DNA of 27,066 nt from an uncultured Candidatus Melainabacteria bacterium. GTDB taxonomy: Bacteria; Cyanobacteriota; Vampirovibrionia; Gastranaerophilales; Gastranaerophilaceae. The number at the start of each line of letters is the position of its first letter. Position 1 is the first letter of the stretch. The stretch is taken from assembly GCA_934757275.1 (NCBI GenBank), contig CAKVLN010000017.1:1-27066 (forward strand). Direction: 5' to 3'. The notes beneath the pieces were generated by a model. The model made no database searches. It had not been told where the DNA came from and saw only the letters and a list, made by a program, of their open reading frames with translations. Below are positions 1 to 9,924 of the stretch, piece by piece. Both the position numbers and the translations under genes were made by a program.

Positions 1-3000
1 AAAATCGAAAAGTTTAACAAAAAAATTGACGGTTTGACAAAAACAAACTTAAAATCAGCAGATGATTATATGGGTAATGCTAGTAAAGCTGGCGGTTTGA
101 TGGACTTAGCCTTCAATGTTGCTTTGATGTACGTTTCTGGTGGCTCTAGCGCAATTGGCAAATACGCACAAATGACTGCAAAAGGCGGAACTGAACTTGC
201 AGAAAACGCTATCACAAAGGTTGCAGGAAAAAAATTTGCTCAATCTAGTGCAGGACAAGCAATGTCACAAGGCGTTGGAATTGTGGCAGCGCAAACGACA
301 AGTGCAGGTTTGAATGCAGTAGCTTTTCAAGGCACAAAAACTGCTGAGCTTGCTGGTGAAACTCTTGCAACAGGCGAAATCGACACAGAAAAAGCTGAAA
401 ACATCGTAGCAAGTGCAGAAGGCTTGTTCAAATTCGGCTATGTTGGTGGTGCAATTTCTGGACCTTTAGGAATGCAAGTTAAAAATGCTACGACCAAACT
501 TCTAAATAGCAAGCCAATTATTAATCAAATTTTGACAAAAGGTATTACTAATAAACCTGCGCCTTTGACAAGTATTTTAAAAAATATTTCAGAATATTCT
601 GAAGCAATTGGCGAGGTTTTGAAATTTGGCACAGAATTTGGCATTAACGCTGGTTATATGGCTTATGATGATGGCGTAAGCTACACAGATGCGATGGCAA
701 ATTTGGCACAAATGGACGGCGTTTCTAAAATGGTTTTGGCAATGTTGGGCGCAAAGAATATGGCATTTTTGACACCAGAAAAAGTTCAACAAGTTAAAAC
801 AGATTTGGCTGGCTACAAGGTTAGCATTACTGCTTATCAAGGACAAAAAGCTTATTCTGTAGTAGACGCTCAAGGCAAAGAAACAAAACTTGCAAGCCCA
901 GAAGAATTGTTCATGTTTATTTTGGACAAAGAGGCTCAAAGCGTTGGTATAAAGGCTGAGGTAAAGAAAGGCAAAACTTTAGAAGGTGGTATCTCTGATA
1001 ATGAACTCACTGAAGTTGCTCCTTTTGCACAAAGATTAACAAAAGCTCCAACGGTAGAAGAGTTGACAAACCCAGAATATAAGAGCGTTAAATTAGAAAA
1101 TGGCGAAATTAATGCACAAGGCGAGTTTGTTTCTGATGGAAATTATACCGTTGCAGAAGCTCCTTTTGGCAAAAAAGAAACTTTCAAAACTTACGCAGAT
1201 GGCGACAAAAAGCTTGCTACTAATATTAAGGAATTGGCTCTTCAATATGCAAATTATTGCGGTAGAGAAAAAGCAGTGGAATCTGATATAAACGCTGTAG
1301 AAGCTTTGTTAAGAGGAAAAGATGTTACTCCGCAAGATATTTCAGAGATTATTCTTGATTTTAACCATGCGACAGAAGGTCGAGAAAACTATAATGACGG
1401 AATTTTAAGCTGGAAAGGTTTAAAGACTGTTAAAGATTTAAAAACTTTTAAAGCTAATATCCGAGAATTTGATAAATTTATGACAGAACTTAAAGCAAAT
1501 AACACTGATCGTGATGTTTTGTATGAGTTAAAAAACTTAAGAATGGATTTTATTTCTGAAAATTTGAGCAGTATTAAACCTGAAGAATTTAAGAAAAATC
1601 TTGAAACTTTCAAAAATTTTGATTCAGGAATACAAAAAGGGTGCTTGAGAGCTGATTCTAGTTGGTGTTTGAAACCTCATACTGATGTAGAATTAAGTAA
1701 TCTTGAAGTAGCAAATGAATACAACAAATGGGCTTCTGCAAAAGTTGCAGAAGGTAATAACAATGTATATTATTTTACTTATGAAGCTTTCAAAATTGCA
1801 AAACTTTCACCTGAAAAATTTGCTCAGGCAAAGAAGAATATTGAACTCGTAAAGGAAATGGTTGAAGGTGGTTCTACTAACTTAAATTTAATGTGTGAAA
1901 TATTAACTGATAGTTATAATACAAGTTTATATACAGATTTGAATGCTAAAATGAAATCAGAATTAGGCGATAAATATAATGTCAAAGATTTTGATAAGAT
2001 TTTCCTATCTGCATACAACGACAGAGGGAATTACAACTTTGATTTCGGTATTCAATTTGCCAAAAATTATCCAAATGGTTTTAAACACTTTGGAGCATAT
2101 AAAATCAGAGAGATGGCTGAAGAATTTGTAAAACTTGATAAATCATCTCAAGAAAATCAAATTGCGAAATTGACTATCTTAGGAAAGTTTCCTAAGTTCT
2201 GCGAAATTGAGGGTAAATTGCAGGAATTGTCATTTGACAGATTTATGTCAAATGACATTCCGGATGCAAAAAATATTGCTGATTTCATAAACAAATCAAC
2301 CGAAGACTCATTTAAAAACTTTGATTTTGAACATTATACATTATCAAATATTCAAGGTTTCGTAAAGGCAAAACAAATTGGCAATAACTTTGATAGTAAA
2401 TATGCAGATACATTATTATCTATACAACTACAAAGAACTTTTGCAGAAAAAGCTGATATTCTTGAGTTGGCTAAAACGGATAAAGAATTTGTGAATGAAC
2501 TTTTGGCTTCTAAAGTTGGTTACAAAGATTTCAAACCTGTTTATTTCAGAGATAAAGCTATTATGGACAAACTTGATGGCAAAAACACTGTAACTAAATC
2601 CGAATTAAAAACCGATTATGATAGAGTTTCTAACGAATATACAGTAAATGATATGAAACTTTTAGTAGAAGCTAAAAATATTGATGAAGACATGACTAGA
2701 GAATTGATGTATGCCGTATCTGATGACGGATACGGACGCAAACGTCGTTTTACTCCGGAACAGATTAATCAAATCGTTAAATCAGCTCAAGCTGATAAAG
2801 ATTTTGCACGAGAAGTTCTCAATGAAACCATTGCAAATTATTATGGTGAAAAATACAGATTTGATTCTGAAACAGTAACTGCAGTTTTGGGAAATATTTC
2901 AACTTGCAAAGATTTCATGAAAGAAATTATTAATGCTAAAAATAGCGATAAATCATCTTATCACTATGGAGAATATGAATATACCAGTTTTCAAATTAGT

Positions 3001-5730
3001 AATTTAGCTCAAGCTGCAAAAATTGATGCAGAATATACCAGAGAGTTATTAAATACTTATGAGGAAGGTTTAAATAACAAAATTAACAAGAGATTTAGTC
3101 CCGATGGTATATTAAATATTATAATAGCAGGTCAAAACAATAAAGAACTAATGAAAAAATTGGTTGACAGTTCTAAAGAAAGCCTTTTTGATAAAACTCA
3201 AGATGCTGTATACAATGCTAATAACATTGTTCAAATCTTAAATTTTGAAAAAAACGTTGAAGATAAAGCTTTTGTAAAAGATATTTTTGCAGATAAAGAA
3301 TTTACACAAAACGGCTTAGCAAGAGTTGCCGACACATTGAATCACAGAAGAGATTCTGAATTTAATACATTATTTAAAGAACTTTTCTATGATAAAGAAA
3401 TGCCGAATAAATATATTTTCGGTATATTAGAAGTTACAGATAAAGAAAATATTGAATATGCTAATGATTTATGCAAAAACTATGAAAAATACGACATTGA
3501 AGTTCGTGATATTGCTTTCTTGTTGAAAAATCAAAACGAAATAACTCTTGAACAATTTAAAGGATTACAAGAAAAAGTCGGCAACAAAAGCTTCCGTCAA
3601 TTGAGTGAAAACGATATTATTGTCGGCTCTCAAGTATATGGTTTAATTGGCAGTAAGAATATCAACGAAATTCCACTTTCTCAAAAACGTTCAGTATTGA
3701 AACAACTTGTTGCTTGTAATGCGAACTTATTTGGAGCTAGTGAAAAATTAAAGGAATTAGCCCCACTTATTCCAACTACTCAAGAAGAATATTGCGAACT
3801 TTTACCATCACTTGTTCGTTCGTTAGGTGTTGAAACTAATAAATTGAGTACAGAACAAATTAAAAACACCAATACTTCAACCAAGAATTTGGCGAATTCT
3901 CTTGCACAAATTTCTGATAAAGATTTTACAAAATTGAATATTTCTCAAAAATACTCAAGAGAAGAGTTTATCAACACTGTAATCGAAAAGACAAAAGATT
4001 TACCAGATACAGAAAGACAAAAAGTTTTTGATTATTACGGTTTTGAACTACTTAAAAATGACACAAACAAAACTGGTTACACTTTGTACGGCTACCCAGT
4101 AAACCTAAATAATGGTCACAAATTGGCTGAAATTAGTGACGTTAAAACAAAAGCCGTTGTAGAAGATTTAAGAAGTGATGTCGTTAGATTTTCAAAAGAG
4201 AACAAAATCAAGTGTGAAAACCCACAAATTGAACAATTCTTGAACGAAATTGTTGAAGTTATACCAGAAATGAGAACAATGATTGGCAAAGCTCAACATG
4301 GCAACAATGGTACTCGTGGTGCACATGATTTTGATGTTATGAAACATTCGCTAAAAGTTATGCAAAAAATTTCTCAAGACCCTAAATTTGCGAAACTAAG
4401 TGAATCTGATAAAAAGGTTATGCTACTAGCATCTTTAATGCATGATATAACCAAGGCTGAAGGCCATCCTGACGGCTATCATGCCGAAAACGGAGCATTT
4501 GATGTATTCTTTATTTCTAAGAAATTCAATTTAACTTCTGAAGAACAAACAAAACTATATAAAATTTGCAAATACCATGAATGGTTAAATTTTGTTAATA
4601 CTTCTAAATCAGAAGGTGAATTGACAAAGCGTTTGCAATCAGTTGCTTTTGATTTGCAACAAGATAATCTTGTAGATATGGCAGAAATATTTACACATGC
4701 AGATTTAAGAGCAGTAAAAGCTGATGATTCTTTCCACGATACAAAGGTTGGCAAATCAAGAGTTGATTTCAACGGTAATGTTCGCAGTTTTGGAGAGTCT
4801 GCGGATGTTTATGTTGCAAAAATTAAAGAATATCAAAAAGAATTGCAGAAATCACAACCAATTTTGCCTGTTACAAAATTCCCACAAGCAAGCAGAATGA
4901 AACAAGCTATTACAACAGTAAACGCTGATGGCAGTACAAACTTGAAGGGTGTTTATCAGGATAAAGATGGTGTTGTTGTTATTAAATTCAATGAAATGAC
5001 AGACGAAAGCTGGGAAGCAATTGGTTTCCCTAAAGGTACATCAGCTAAAGGTGTAAAAGCCAAAGGTCTTAATAATAGTGCTGAGGAAACAGATGTTGAA
5101 ACCGGTAATATCCACTTCTTTGTTCATGGTTTAGATTATTCTAACCAATTGGCAAAATTTGATGCCTTTTCATTGGTAGATTCTGATGCATTGTTATCAG
5201 TTAGCTATGCTGAACGTCCTGAAAGCAAGTACAGATTCTTTAGAACACAAGGTGTATTATTGGATATTCCTACGAAATATGTATATGGTGGCGGTAATAC
5301 AGATTCAGGCTCTGGTTGCGGTAAAAACATTCAAACCTTTAAAGATTCATACATCTTTGGTGGAGGCAGAGAAAAAGATAGATTGTATATTTCAAACTTG
5401 GTAAAAGAAGCAACCGGCATGAGCGATGCTGAATATGTTCAATTCGTAAAAGATAATGAAAATAAATCTATGTTAGAAATAGAACCTGCAGAAATCAGAG
5501 AAAAAATCATACAAAAATTTGCAACAATAAACTCAAACGTAAGAAAAGGCAATAGAGAGTACAATGAAATGTACGGATCTAACCCACAAGTAATGGGTGT
5601 CTTTGCCTATAGTTGGGAAAGTGAAGTAGGACAACCTATTGATTTCTTAAATAATGTAGATAATAGAACACATTTCTTAAAAGAATACGCAAAAGAACGT
5701 GATCTCCCATTCATCGTTTTTGGCGATTAA
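1..5730 (+). CDS. Giant multidomain protein with helical repeats and an HD phosphohydrolase domain (5' end outside window)
   Basis: The frame is open to base 1, so the true start lies upstream; TTG at 34 is only the first possible start inside the window. Residue numbers count from that TTG. Residues 1-260 are rich in Ala and Gly with hydrophobic stretches and could be membrane-active. Residues about 868-1090 form tandem repeats of about 38 residues with an aromatic start at 869, 906, 943, 983, 1021 and 1060, followed by a helix pattern ending in ELLN or similar; this looks like an alpha solenoid. An HD domain follows: H1438, H1470-D1471, H1478/H1483, H1515 and H1555-A-D1557. HD domains usually hydrolyse phosphomonoesters or phosphodiesters on a metal pair; the substrate here is unknown. 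The last 200 residues are a Gly- and aromatic-rich module I do not recognise (G1759-S-G-C-G-K1764 is not a proper P-loop). Host- or cell-interaction use is a guess. Confidence 0.85.
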   Translation, partial: KIEKFNKKIDGLTKTNLKSADDYMGNASKAGGLMDLAFNVALMYVSGGSSAIGKYAQMTAKGGTELAENAITKVAGKKFAQSSAGQAMSQGVGIVAAQTTSAGLNAVAFQGTKTAELAGETLATGEIDTEKAENIVASAEGLFKFGYVGGAISGPLGMQVKNATTKLLNSKPIINQILTKGITNKPAPLTSILKNISEYSEAIGEVLKFGTEFGINAGYMAYDDGVSYTDAMANLAQMDGVSKMVLAMLGAKNMAFLTPEKVQQVKTDLAGYKVSITAYQGQKAYSVVDAQGKETKLASPEELFMFILDKEAQSVGIKAEVKKGKTLEGGISDNELTEVAPFAQRLTKAPTVEELTNPEYKSVKLENGEINAQGEFVSDGNYTVAEAPFGKKETFKTYADGDKKLATNIKELALQYANYCGREKAVESDINAVEALLRGKDVTPQDISEIILDFNHATEGRENYNDGILSWKGLKTVKDLKTFKANIREFDKFMTELKANNTDRDVLYELKNLRMDFISENLSSIKPEEFKKNLETFKNFDSGIQKGCLRADSSWCLKPHTDVELSNLEVANEYNKWASAKVAEGNNNVYYFTYEAFKIAKLSPEKFAQAKKNIELVKEMVEGGSTNLNLMCEILTDSYNTSLYTDLNAKMKSELGDKYNVKDFDKIFLSAYNDRGNYNFDFGIQFAKNYPNGFKHFGAYKIREMAEEFVKLDKSSQENQIAKLTILGKFPKFCEIEGKLQELSFDRFMSNDIPDAKNIADFINKSTEDSFKNFDFEHYTLSNIQGFVKAKQIGNNFDSKYADTLLSIQLQRTFAEKADILELAKTDKEFVNELLASKVGYKDFKPVYFRDKAIMDKLDGKNTVTKSELKTDYDRVSNEYTVNDMKLLVEAKNIDEDMTRELMYAVSDDGYGRKRRFTPEQINQIVKSAQADKDFAREVLNETIANYYGEKYRFDSETVTAVLGNISTCKDFMKEIINAKNSDKSSYHYGEYEYTSFQISNLAQAAKIDAEYTRELLNTYEEGLNNKINKRFSPDGILNIIIAGQNNKELMKKLVDSSKESLFDKTQDAVYNANNIVQILNFEKNVEDKAFVKDIFADKEFTQNGLARVADTLNHRRDSEFNTLFKELFYDKEMPNKYIFGILEVTDKENIEYANDLCKNYEKYDIEVRDIAFLLKNQNEITLEQFKGLQEKVGNKSFRQLSENDIIVGSQVYGLIGSKNINEIPLSQKRSVLKQLVACNANLFGASEKLKELAPLIPTTQEEYCELLPSLVRSLGVETNKLSTEQIKNTNTSTKNLANSLAQISDKDFTKLNISQKYSREEFINTVIEKTKDLPDTERQKVFDYYGFELLKNDTNKTGYTLYGYPVNLNNGHKLAEISDVKTKAVVEDLRSDVVRFSKENKIKCENPQIEQFLNEIVEVIPEMRTMIGKAQHGNNGTRGAHDFDVMKHSLKVMQKISQDPKFAKLSESDKKVMLLASLMHDITKAEGHPDGYHAENGAFDVFFISKKFNLTSEEQTKLYKICKYHEWLNFVNTSKSEGELTKRLQSVAFDLQQDNLVDMAEIFTHADLRAVKADDSFHDTKVGKSRVDFNGNVRSFGESADVYVAKIKEYQKELQKSQPILPVTKFPQASRMKQAITTVNADGSTNLKGVYQDKDGVVVIKFNEMTDESWEAIGFPKGTSAKGVKAKGLNNSAEETDVETGNIHFFVHGLDYSNQLAKFDAFSLVDSDALLSVSYAERPESKYRFFRTQGVLLDIPTKYVYGGGNTDSGSGCGKNIQTFKDSYIFGGGREKDRLYISNLVKEATGMSDAEYVQFVKDNENKSMLEIEPAEIREKIIQKFATINSNVRKGNREYNEMYGSNPQVMGVFAYSWESEVGQPIDFLNNVDNRTHFLKEYAKERDLPFIVFGD

Positions 5731-5780
5731 GACTTTTAGCCATAAAAAAATAGCCAACTGGTTAATTGCACACATGCCTT

Positions 5781-5786
5781 TATAAT
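5781..5786 (+). promoter_or_regulatory. Candidate -10 box for the histidine kinase gene
   Basis: A perfect TATAAT lies 29 bases before the ATG at 5816. No good -35 box sits 16-18 bases upstream; TTGCAC at 5766 is too close. The ribosome binding site before 5816 is weak (AGGTTAGG). Confidence 0.4.
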
Positions 5787-5815
5787 AGTAAAATCTACTT
5801 AACAGGTTAGGTTTT

Positions 5816-7279
5816 ATGATAAATACTGAAAGTAAAGAACATTTATTAAATGCTGTTTTAGAATACTGTGAAGATATAGTTACAGTTAAAGATTTATCAT
5901 TAAAATATATTGCTTACAACAAAGCATTTTTTAATCTTGTGGGTGGCAAAGAAGGTGAAAGCATTATTGGACGAAGCCTGTGTGACATTTGCCCATTCAG
6001 TTGTGTGAAAATAATTGAACAATGTTCTCGAAAGGTTATACAAACTTCTGAAAGCCAAACTTCAACATTTGTTTATTCTGACAATAACGTAAACCGAATT
6101 ATTAAACAAACTGCAACCCCTATTATTAAAAATGGGGTTATCGAAGGCATTTTAGCAGTTTCAACTGATGTTACAAAAGAAGAATACTTAAAAGCAAAGC
6201 TTATTGCAAAGAACTATCAACTTAATACTTTGCTGGAAAATCTGCCCATAATTGTTTACATGAAAGATAAAGACCGAAATTTAATTGTTGCAAATGAGCA
6301 TTCCAGAGATTTTGTTTGTAAAGGAATTGATCATTATTCTGATGGTCTTCAACTTGATATACTTGAAGTCGAAGAAGAAACAATTAATGAAGACAATTAT
6401 GTATTACAAAACAAAAAGATTTTGAAAAAAATAAAAACTGCAAAAGACAAAAATGGTAACATACATTGGTATAAAATTAACAAAGCTCCAATTCTTACTG
6501 AAGACAATGAAATTATGGGCTTAGTTACAATTGCTAAAAACATTGATAACGATAAACGTTTAGAAAACCAGAAAAATTTATTTTTAGCAACATTAAGTCA
6601 CGATTTAAAAAATCCATTACAAGCACAAATTAGTTCATTAGAGCTTTTAAACAAGGGAATGTTTGGAGAACTTAATTCTAATCAAAAAGAAATGGTTGAA
6701 ATGATTTTAGAATCCTCAATATACATGAAAGAGATGTTATATTCACTTCTTAAAAGTGGCAAGGATAATAACGGTATCCTTATGCTAAACAGAACTCATT
6801 TCAATTTGTATAAAGTTGTTAAAAAATGTGTCAAAGAAATTAATGATTTGGCGCTAAGCAAGGGTATCAAAATTGAAATTTCATCAACTTTAAAAGAAGA
6901 CGATTTACTTTTTGCTGATGAAATTCAAATACGAAGAGTTATTGGTAACATGCTAAATAATGGCATAAATTATGCTTACGACAATTCAAAACTCAAAATA
7001 AATATATACAAAGAAAATAAAAGTATTTTCTTTAAAATGACAAATAAGAGTAATAAAATTTCACAAACACTTAAAAAACAAATATTTGACAAATATGTTT
7101 GTGGAGAACCATTACAAAGCAGTAATGGAATAGGTTTAGGCTTATATTTTTGCAAGAAAGTAATTGAAGCAAACGAAGGAAAAATAAAACTTGAAGCGAA
7201 CAATAATGACAATTCATTTATAATAGAGCTACCTATTTTGTCAGAAAATCACGCACTAATTAATGAAATAGTTCTATAG
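5816..7279 (+). CDS. Soluble sensor histidine kinase with two PAS domains
   Basis: This is a two-component sensor kinase. No membrane helix or signal peptide is visible, so it should sense a cytoplasmic cue. PAS-like domain 1 spans roughly residues 5-120 and PAS-like domain 2 about 135-245, each ending in the typical IxxDxT or IAKNI strand. The dimerisation/phosphoacceptor helix has the H-box LATLSHDLKNPL with H262. The N-box (RVIGNMLNNGINYA) and a G2 box (NGIGLGLYFCKK, near residue 437) are clear. The G1 position reads NKSNKIS, without the usual D-x-G that contacts adenine, so ATP binding may be altered. No response regulator is adjacent; the RpaB-like regulator 7 kb away is a possible but unproven partner. 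The gene converges on uvrA2 with only 4 bases between stop codons. Confidence 0.92.
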   Translation: MINTESKEHLLNAVLEYCEDIVTVKDLSLKYIAYNKAFFNLVGGKEGESIIGRSLCDICPFSCVKIIEQCSRKVIQTSESQTSTFVYSDNNVNRIIKQTATPIIKNGVIEGILAVSTDVTKEEYLKAKLIAKNYQLNTLLENLPIIVYMKDKDRNLIVANEHSRDFVCKGIDHYSDGLQLDILEVEEETINEDNYVLQNKKILKKIKTAKDKNGNIHWYKINKAPILTEDNEIMGLVTIAKNIDNDKRLENQKNLFLATLSHDLKNPLQAQISSLELLNKGMFGELNSNQKEMVEMILESSIYMKEMLYSLLKSGKDNNGILMLNRTHFNLYKVVKKCVKEINDLALSKGIKIEISSTLKEDDLLFADEIQIRRVIGNMLNNGINYAYDNSKLKINIYKENKSIFFKMTNKSNKISQTLKKQIFDKYVCGEPLQSSNGIGLGLYFCKKVIEANEGKIKLEANNNDNSFIIELPILSENHALINEIVL

Positions 7280-7283
7280 TTTT

Positions 7284-9755
7284 CTACAAAAATTTTGCCG
7301 TTTTTGATTTATCGCAATTCTTCAATTCGCTTGGTGTGCCAGAAAAGATTATTTCGCCACCAGCTTCACCACCTTCTGGTCCCATGTCGATTATGTAATC
7401 AGCGTTTCTAATTACGTCCAAATCGTGTTCAATAACAATTACTGTCGCTCCATTATCAATAAGAGTTTGAAATACCTTCAAAAGAGTTTGAACATCTAGC
7501 GGGTGCAAGCCAATTGTAGGTTCATCAAAAATAAAAACAGAATCAGACTGCGTTTTTCGCATTTCGCTCGCTAATTTCAACCTTTGTGCTTCGCCTCCAG
7601 AAAGACTTGGGGTTGCTTCACCTAAAGTTAAATATCCTAGACCTAAATCTTTTAAGATTTGCAAACGTTGGCAAACAAGGTTCAAACCTTTGCAAGTGTC
7701 TAACGCAGTATTTACGTCCATTGCCATTAATTCTGGAAGTGAATGCCCATTGAATTTAATTTGATTTGCAGGCTTATCATACCTTGAACCACCACAATCT
7801 GGACAAGGAATTTCTACATCTGGTAAAAACTGTACATCAAGATTTATTACGCCAGTTCCATCGCAGGTTGGACAGCGCAATTTTCCTGTATTATAAGAAA
7901 AATCACCAGCTTTGTAGTCCAAATTCATCTTTTTGGCGGATTTCGTAAAAGTTTTCCTAAGTTCGTCGTGAATATTGGCGTAAGTCGCAACCGTAGAACG
8001 AATATTTATGCCAATAGGTGTTGCATCGATTAATTTAACCTGTTTTATTCCGTCTGCCTCAATAGACTTAATATGTTGAGGCAGTTTTTTGTTGCTAGAA
8101 ATTGTTTCAAGCGCAGGCGTTAAGCTTTCCAAAACCATTGTTGTTTTGCCAGAACCAGAAACTCCAGTAACAACTGTCAAACGTCCTTTTGGAATTTCGA
8201 CCTTTAAAGGTTTTACTGTATGAATGGCATCAGTCGTCATTGTTATTTTGCCAAATTCAAACATATCGTTTACACTAGCTTGCTTTCTTACTAATGCTTG
8301 ATTTTTCTCTGACAAAAATTTACCGATAATGGAGTTTTCGTTATTTTCTAGATCTTCAACAGTTCCTTCTGCAATTACATAACCGCCATTTGCTCCAGCT
8401 TTCGGCCCCATTTCAATAATCCAATCAGCCTCAGTCAAGATTTGAGTGTCATGATCAACCAGAATAATTGAGTTCCCATCATCAATTAAATCGTGCATAA
8501 CACCCTTTAAACCTATGATGTTAGCTGGGTGCAAACCAATTGAAGGTTCATCTAAAACATACAAAACACCCGTTGTGCGATTTCTTACTGCTCGAGCTAA
8601 CTGCATTCTTTGACGCTCGCCTGTTGAAAGAGTTGAGGAGGCTCTATCTAAAGTTAAGTAACTTAAACCCAAGTCCATAAGGCGTTTTGCGACTGTCAAA
8701 AAGGAGTCACAAATCGCTTCTGCCATTGGTCGCATCTCTTCTGGCAGGGGGTTTGGGACTTTTTTCACCCACTCAACAAGCTCTTTTAAGGTCATTTTGC
8801 AAGCTTCATCAAGTGATATTCCCATAATTTTTGGATACCTTGCCTTTTGCGATAGCCGAGTACCTTGACACTCGGGACAAATATCTTGTTTCAAAAACTT
8901 TTCAACACGTTTCATGCTCTTTTCATCTTTGACTTTTGCCAAAGCATTTTCCACAGTATAAACAGCGTTATAGTAAGTAAAATCAAGTTCACCCGCTTGA
9001 TTTGTGTTTTTTGCCTTGTAGAAAATATGCTTCTTTTCAGCAGGGCCGTTGTATACAATGTCTTTTTCCTTGTCTGTCAAATCTTTAAAAGGAATGTTGG
9101 TTCTTACTCCCATTTCTCGGCAAACATCAGTCATTAATGACCACATGAGTGTACCCCAAGGCGCAACCGCACCTTCATCAATCGTCAAAGACTCATCTGG
9201 CACTAAAGTAGCTTTATCAACCGTCCTTACAATGCCTGTGCCACCGCAAGTTTGACAAGCACCTTGACTGTTAAATGCCAATTCTTCTGCAGATGGGGCG
9301 AAAAAATGTACTTGACATGTCGGACAGATAAGCTCCTGCTCGCTTGCAACAGCTAGAGTTGGAATATGGTAATGCCCATTTGGACAACGATGACTTGCAA
9401 GCCTTGAGAACATAAGACGCAAACTGTTTAAGAGTTCTGTTCCTGTTCCGAAGGTACTTCTCACCCCTGGAACGGCTGGGCGCTGGTGCAAGGCAAGCGA
9501 GGCTGGAACATATAAAATCTCGTCAACAAGAGCTTTTTCGGCTTGTGTCATACGACGCCTTGTGTAGGTTGAAAGCGCTTCTAAATAACGGCGAGAGCCT
9601 TCCGAATATAAAACCCCAAGAGCAAGCGAAGACTTGCCAGAGCCTGATACTCCAGCAATTCCAACGATTTTGTTAAGCGGAATGTCAACATCTATGTTTT
9701 TAAGATTATGAACTTTTGCCCCTCTAACTTTTATTGAACTGATTTTGTTACTCAT
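7284..9755 (-). CDS. UvrA-like ABC ATPase lacking the UvrB-binding domain (class II UvrA)
   Basis: A duplicated ABC ATPase of the UvrA family, 823 residues against about 940 for standard UvrA. Nucleotide site 1: GVSGSGKS at residues 35-42 with LSTGERQRMQLA and VLDEPSIGLH; site 2: GVSGSGKTT with LSGGEAQRLKLA and IFDEPTIGLH. Zinc modules are present (CPTC with CQTCGGTG, CPECQGTRL, and CPTCDGTG with CPDCGGSR). The sequence passes from the LRLMFSRLASHRCP strand almost directly to the first zinc module, so the roughly 110-residue UvrB-binding domain of canonical UvrA is absent. Such proteins (UvrA2, DrrC-like) bind damaged or drug-bound DNA but are not expected to recruit UvrB in the usual way. 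A TATAAT at 9780-9775 and an AAAGGATAA ribosome binding site precede the ATG. It is transcribed away from the tRNA-Glu island. Confidence 0.93.
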   Translation of the reverse strand: MSNKISSIKVRGAKVHNLKNIDVDIPLNKIVGIAGVSGSGKSSLALGVLYSEGSRRYLEALSTYTRRRMTQAEKALVDEILYVPASLALHQRPAVPGVRSTFGTGTELLNSLRLMFSRLASHRCPNGHYHIPTLAVASEQELICPTCQVHFFAPSAEELAFNSQGACQTCGGTGIVRTVDKATLVPDESLTIDEGAVAPWGTLMWSLMTDVCREMGVRTNIPFKDLTDKEKDIVYNGPAEKKHIFYKAKNTNQAGELDFTYYNAVYTVENALAKVKDEKSMKRVEKFLKQDICPECQGTRLSQKARYPKIMGISLDEACKMTLKELVEWVKKVPNPLPEEMRPMAEAICDSFLTVAKRLMDLGLSYLTLDRASSTLSTGERQRMQLARAVRNRTTGVLYVLDEPSIGLHPANIIGLKGVMHDLIDDGNSIILVDHDTQILTEADWIIEMGPKAGANGGYVIAEGTVEDLENNENSIIGKFLSEKNQALVRKQASVNDMFEFGKITMTTDAIHTVKPLKVEIPKGRLTVVTGVSGSGKTTMVLESLTPALETISSNKKLPQHIKSIEADGIKQVKLIDATPIGINIRSTVATYANIHDELRKTFTKSAKKMNLDYKAGDFSYNTGKLRCPTCDGTGVINLDVQFLPDVEIPCPDCGGSRYDKPANQIKFNGHSLPELMAMDVNTALDTCKGLNLVCQRLQILKDLGLGYLTLGEATPSLSGGEAQRLKLASEMRKTQSDSVFIFDEPTIGLHPLDVQTLLKVFQTLIDNGATVIVIEHDLDVIRNADYIIDMGPEGGEAGGEIIFSGTPSELKNCDKSKTAKFL

Positions 9756-9819
9756 AAAATTATCCTTTGATAATATTATAATCTGAAAGTAAGATTTGTT
9801 TAATGATAAAAGTAGAGAA

Positions 9820-9919
9820 ATTTATTGGGTTCAATTCCACAATTTAAAACTTCTTAATGGTAGAGTAATTGGCGGCGGTAAGGACTCTGCCGAGAAAAGG
9901 TGACTAAATGTCACGTTTT
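9820..9919. repeat. Direct repeat copy A: left flank of the tRNA-Glu-associated island
   Basis: These 100 bases recur at 13468-13567 with only three differences by my count. The repeat contains TGGCGGCGGTAAGG at 9870-9883, the complement of the last 14 bases (including CCA) of the tRNA-Glu gene at 13648-13722. It therefore looks like an attachment-site remnant. Its left side lacks the two hairpins found left of copies B and C. The rest of the 9756-10096 gap (9925-10096) shows nothing I can name. Confidence 0.8.
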
Positions 9920-9924
9920 TTTTT
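9895..9924 (+). terminator. Hairpin with T-run at the left island end
   Basis: GTGAC (9900-9904) and GTCAC (9910-9914) form a stem with a 5-base loop; AAAA upstream can pair with the first Ts. A run of nine T follows (9916-9924). It faces rightward into the island and could insulate it. In copy B the same hairpin lacks the long T-run. Confidence 0.5.

Noticed and set aside
589..939. Minus-strand open frame of 116 codons inside the giant gene
   Set aside because: It is Cys/Phe/His-rich, has no ribosome binding site and lies opposite a clear coding frame.
5281..5340. GSGCGKN in the giant protein as a Walker A motif
   Set aside because: Spacing is wrong for GxxxxGK(S/T) and the residue after K is N; no Walker B follows.
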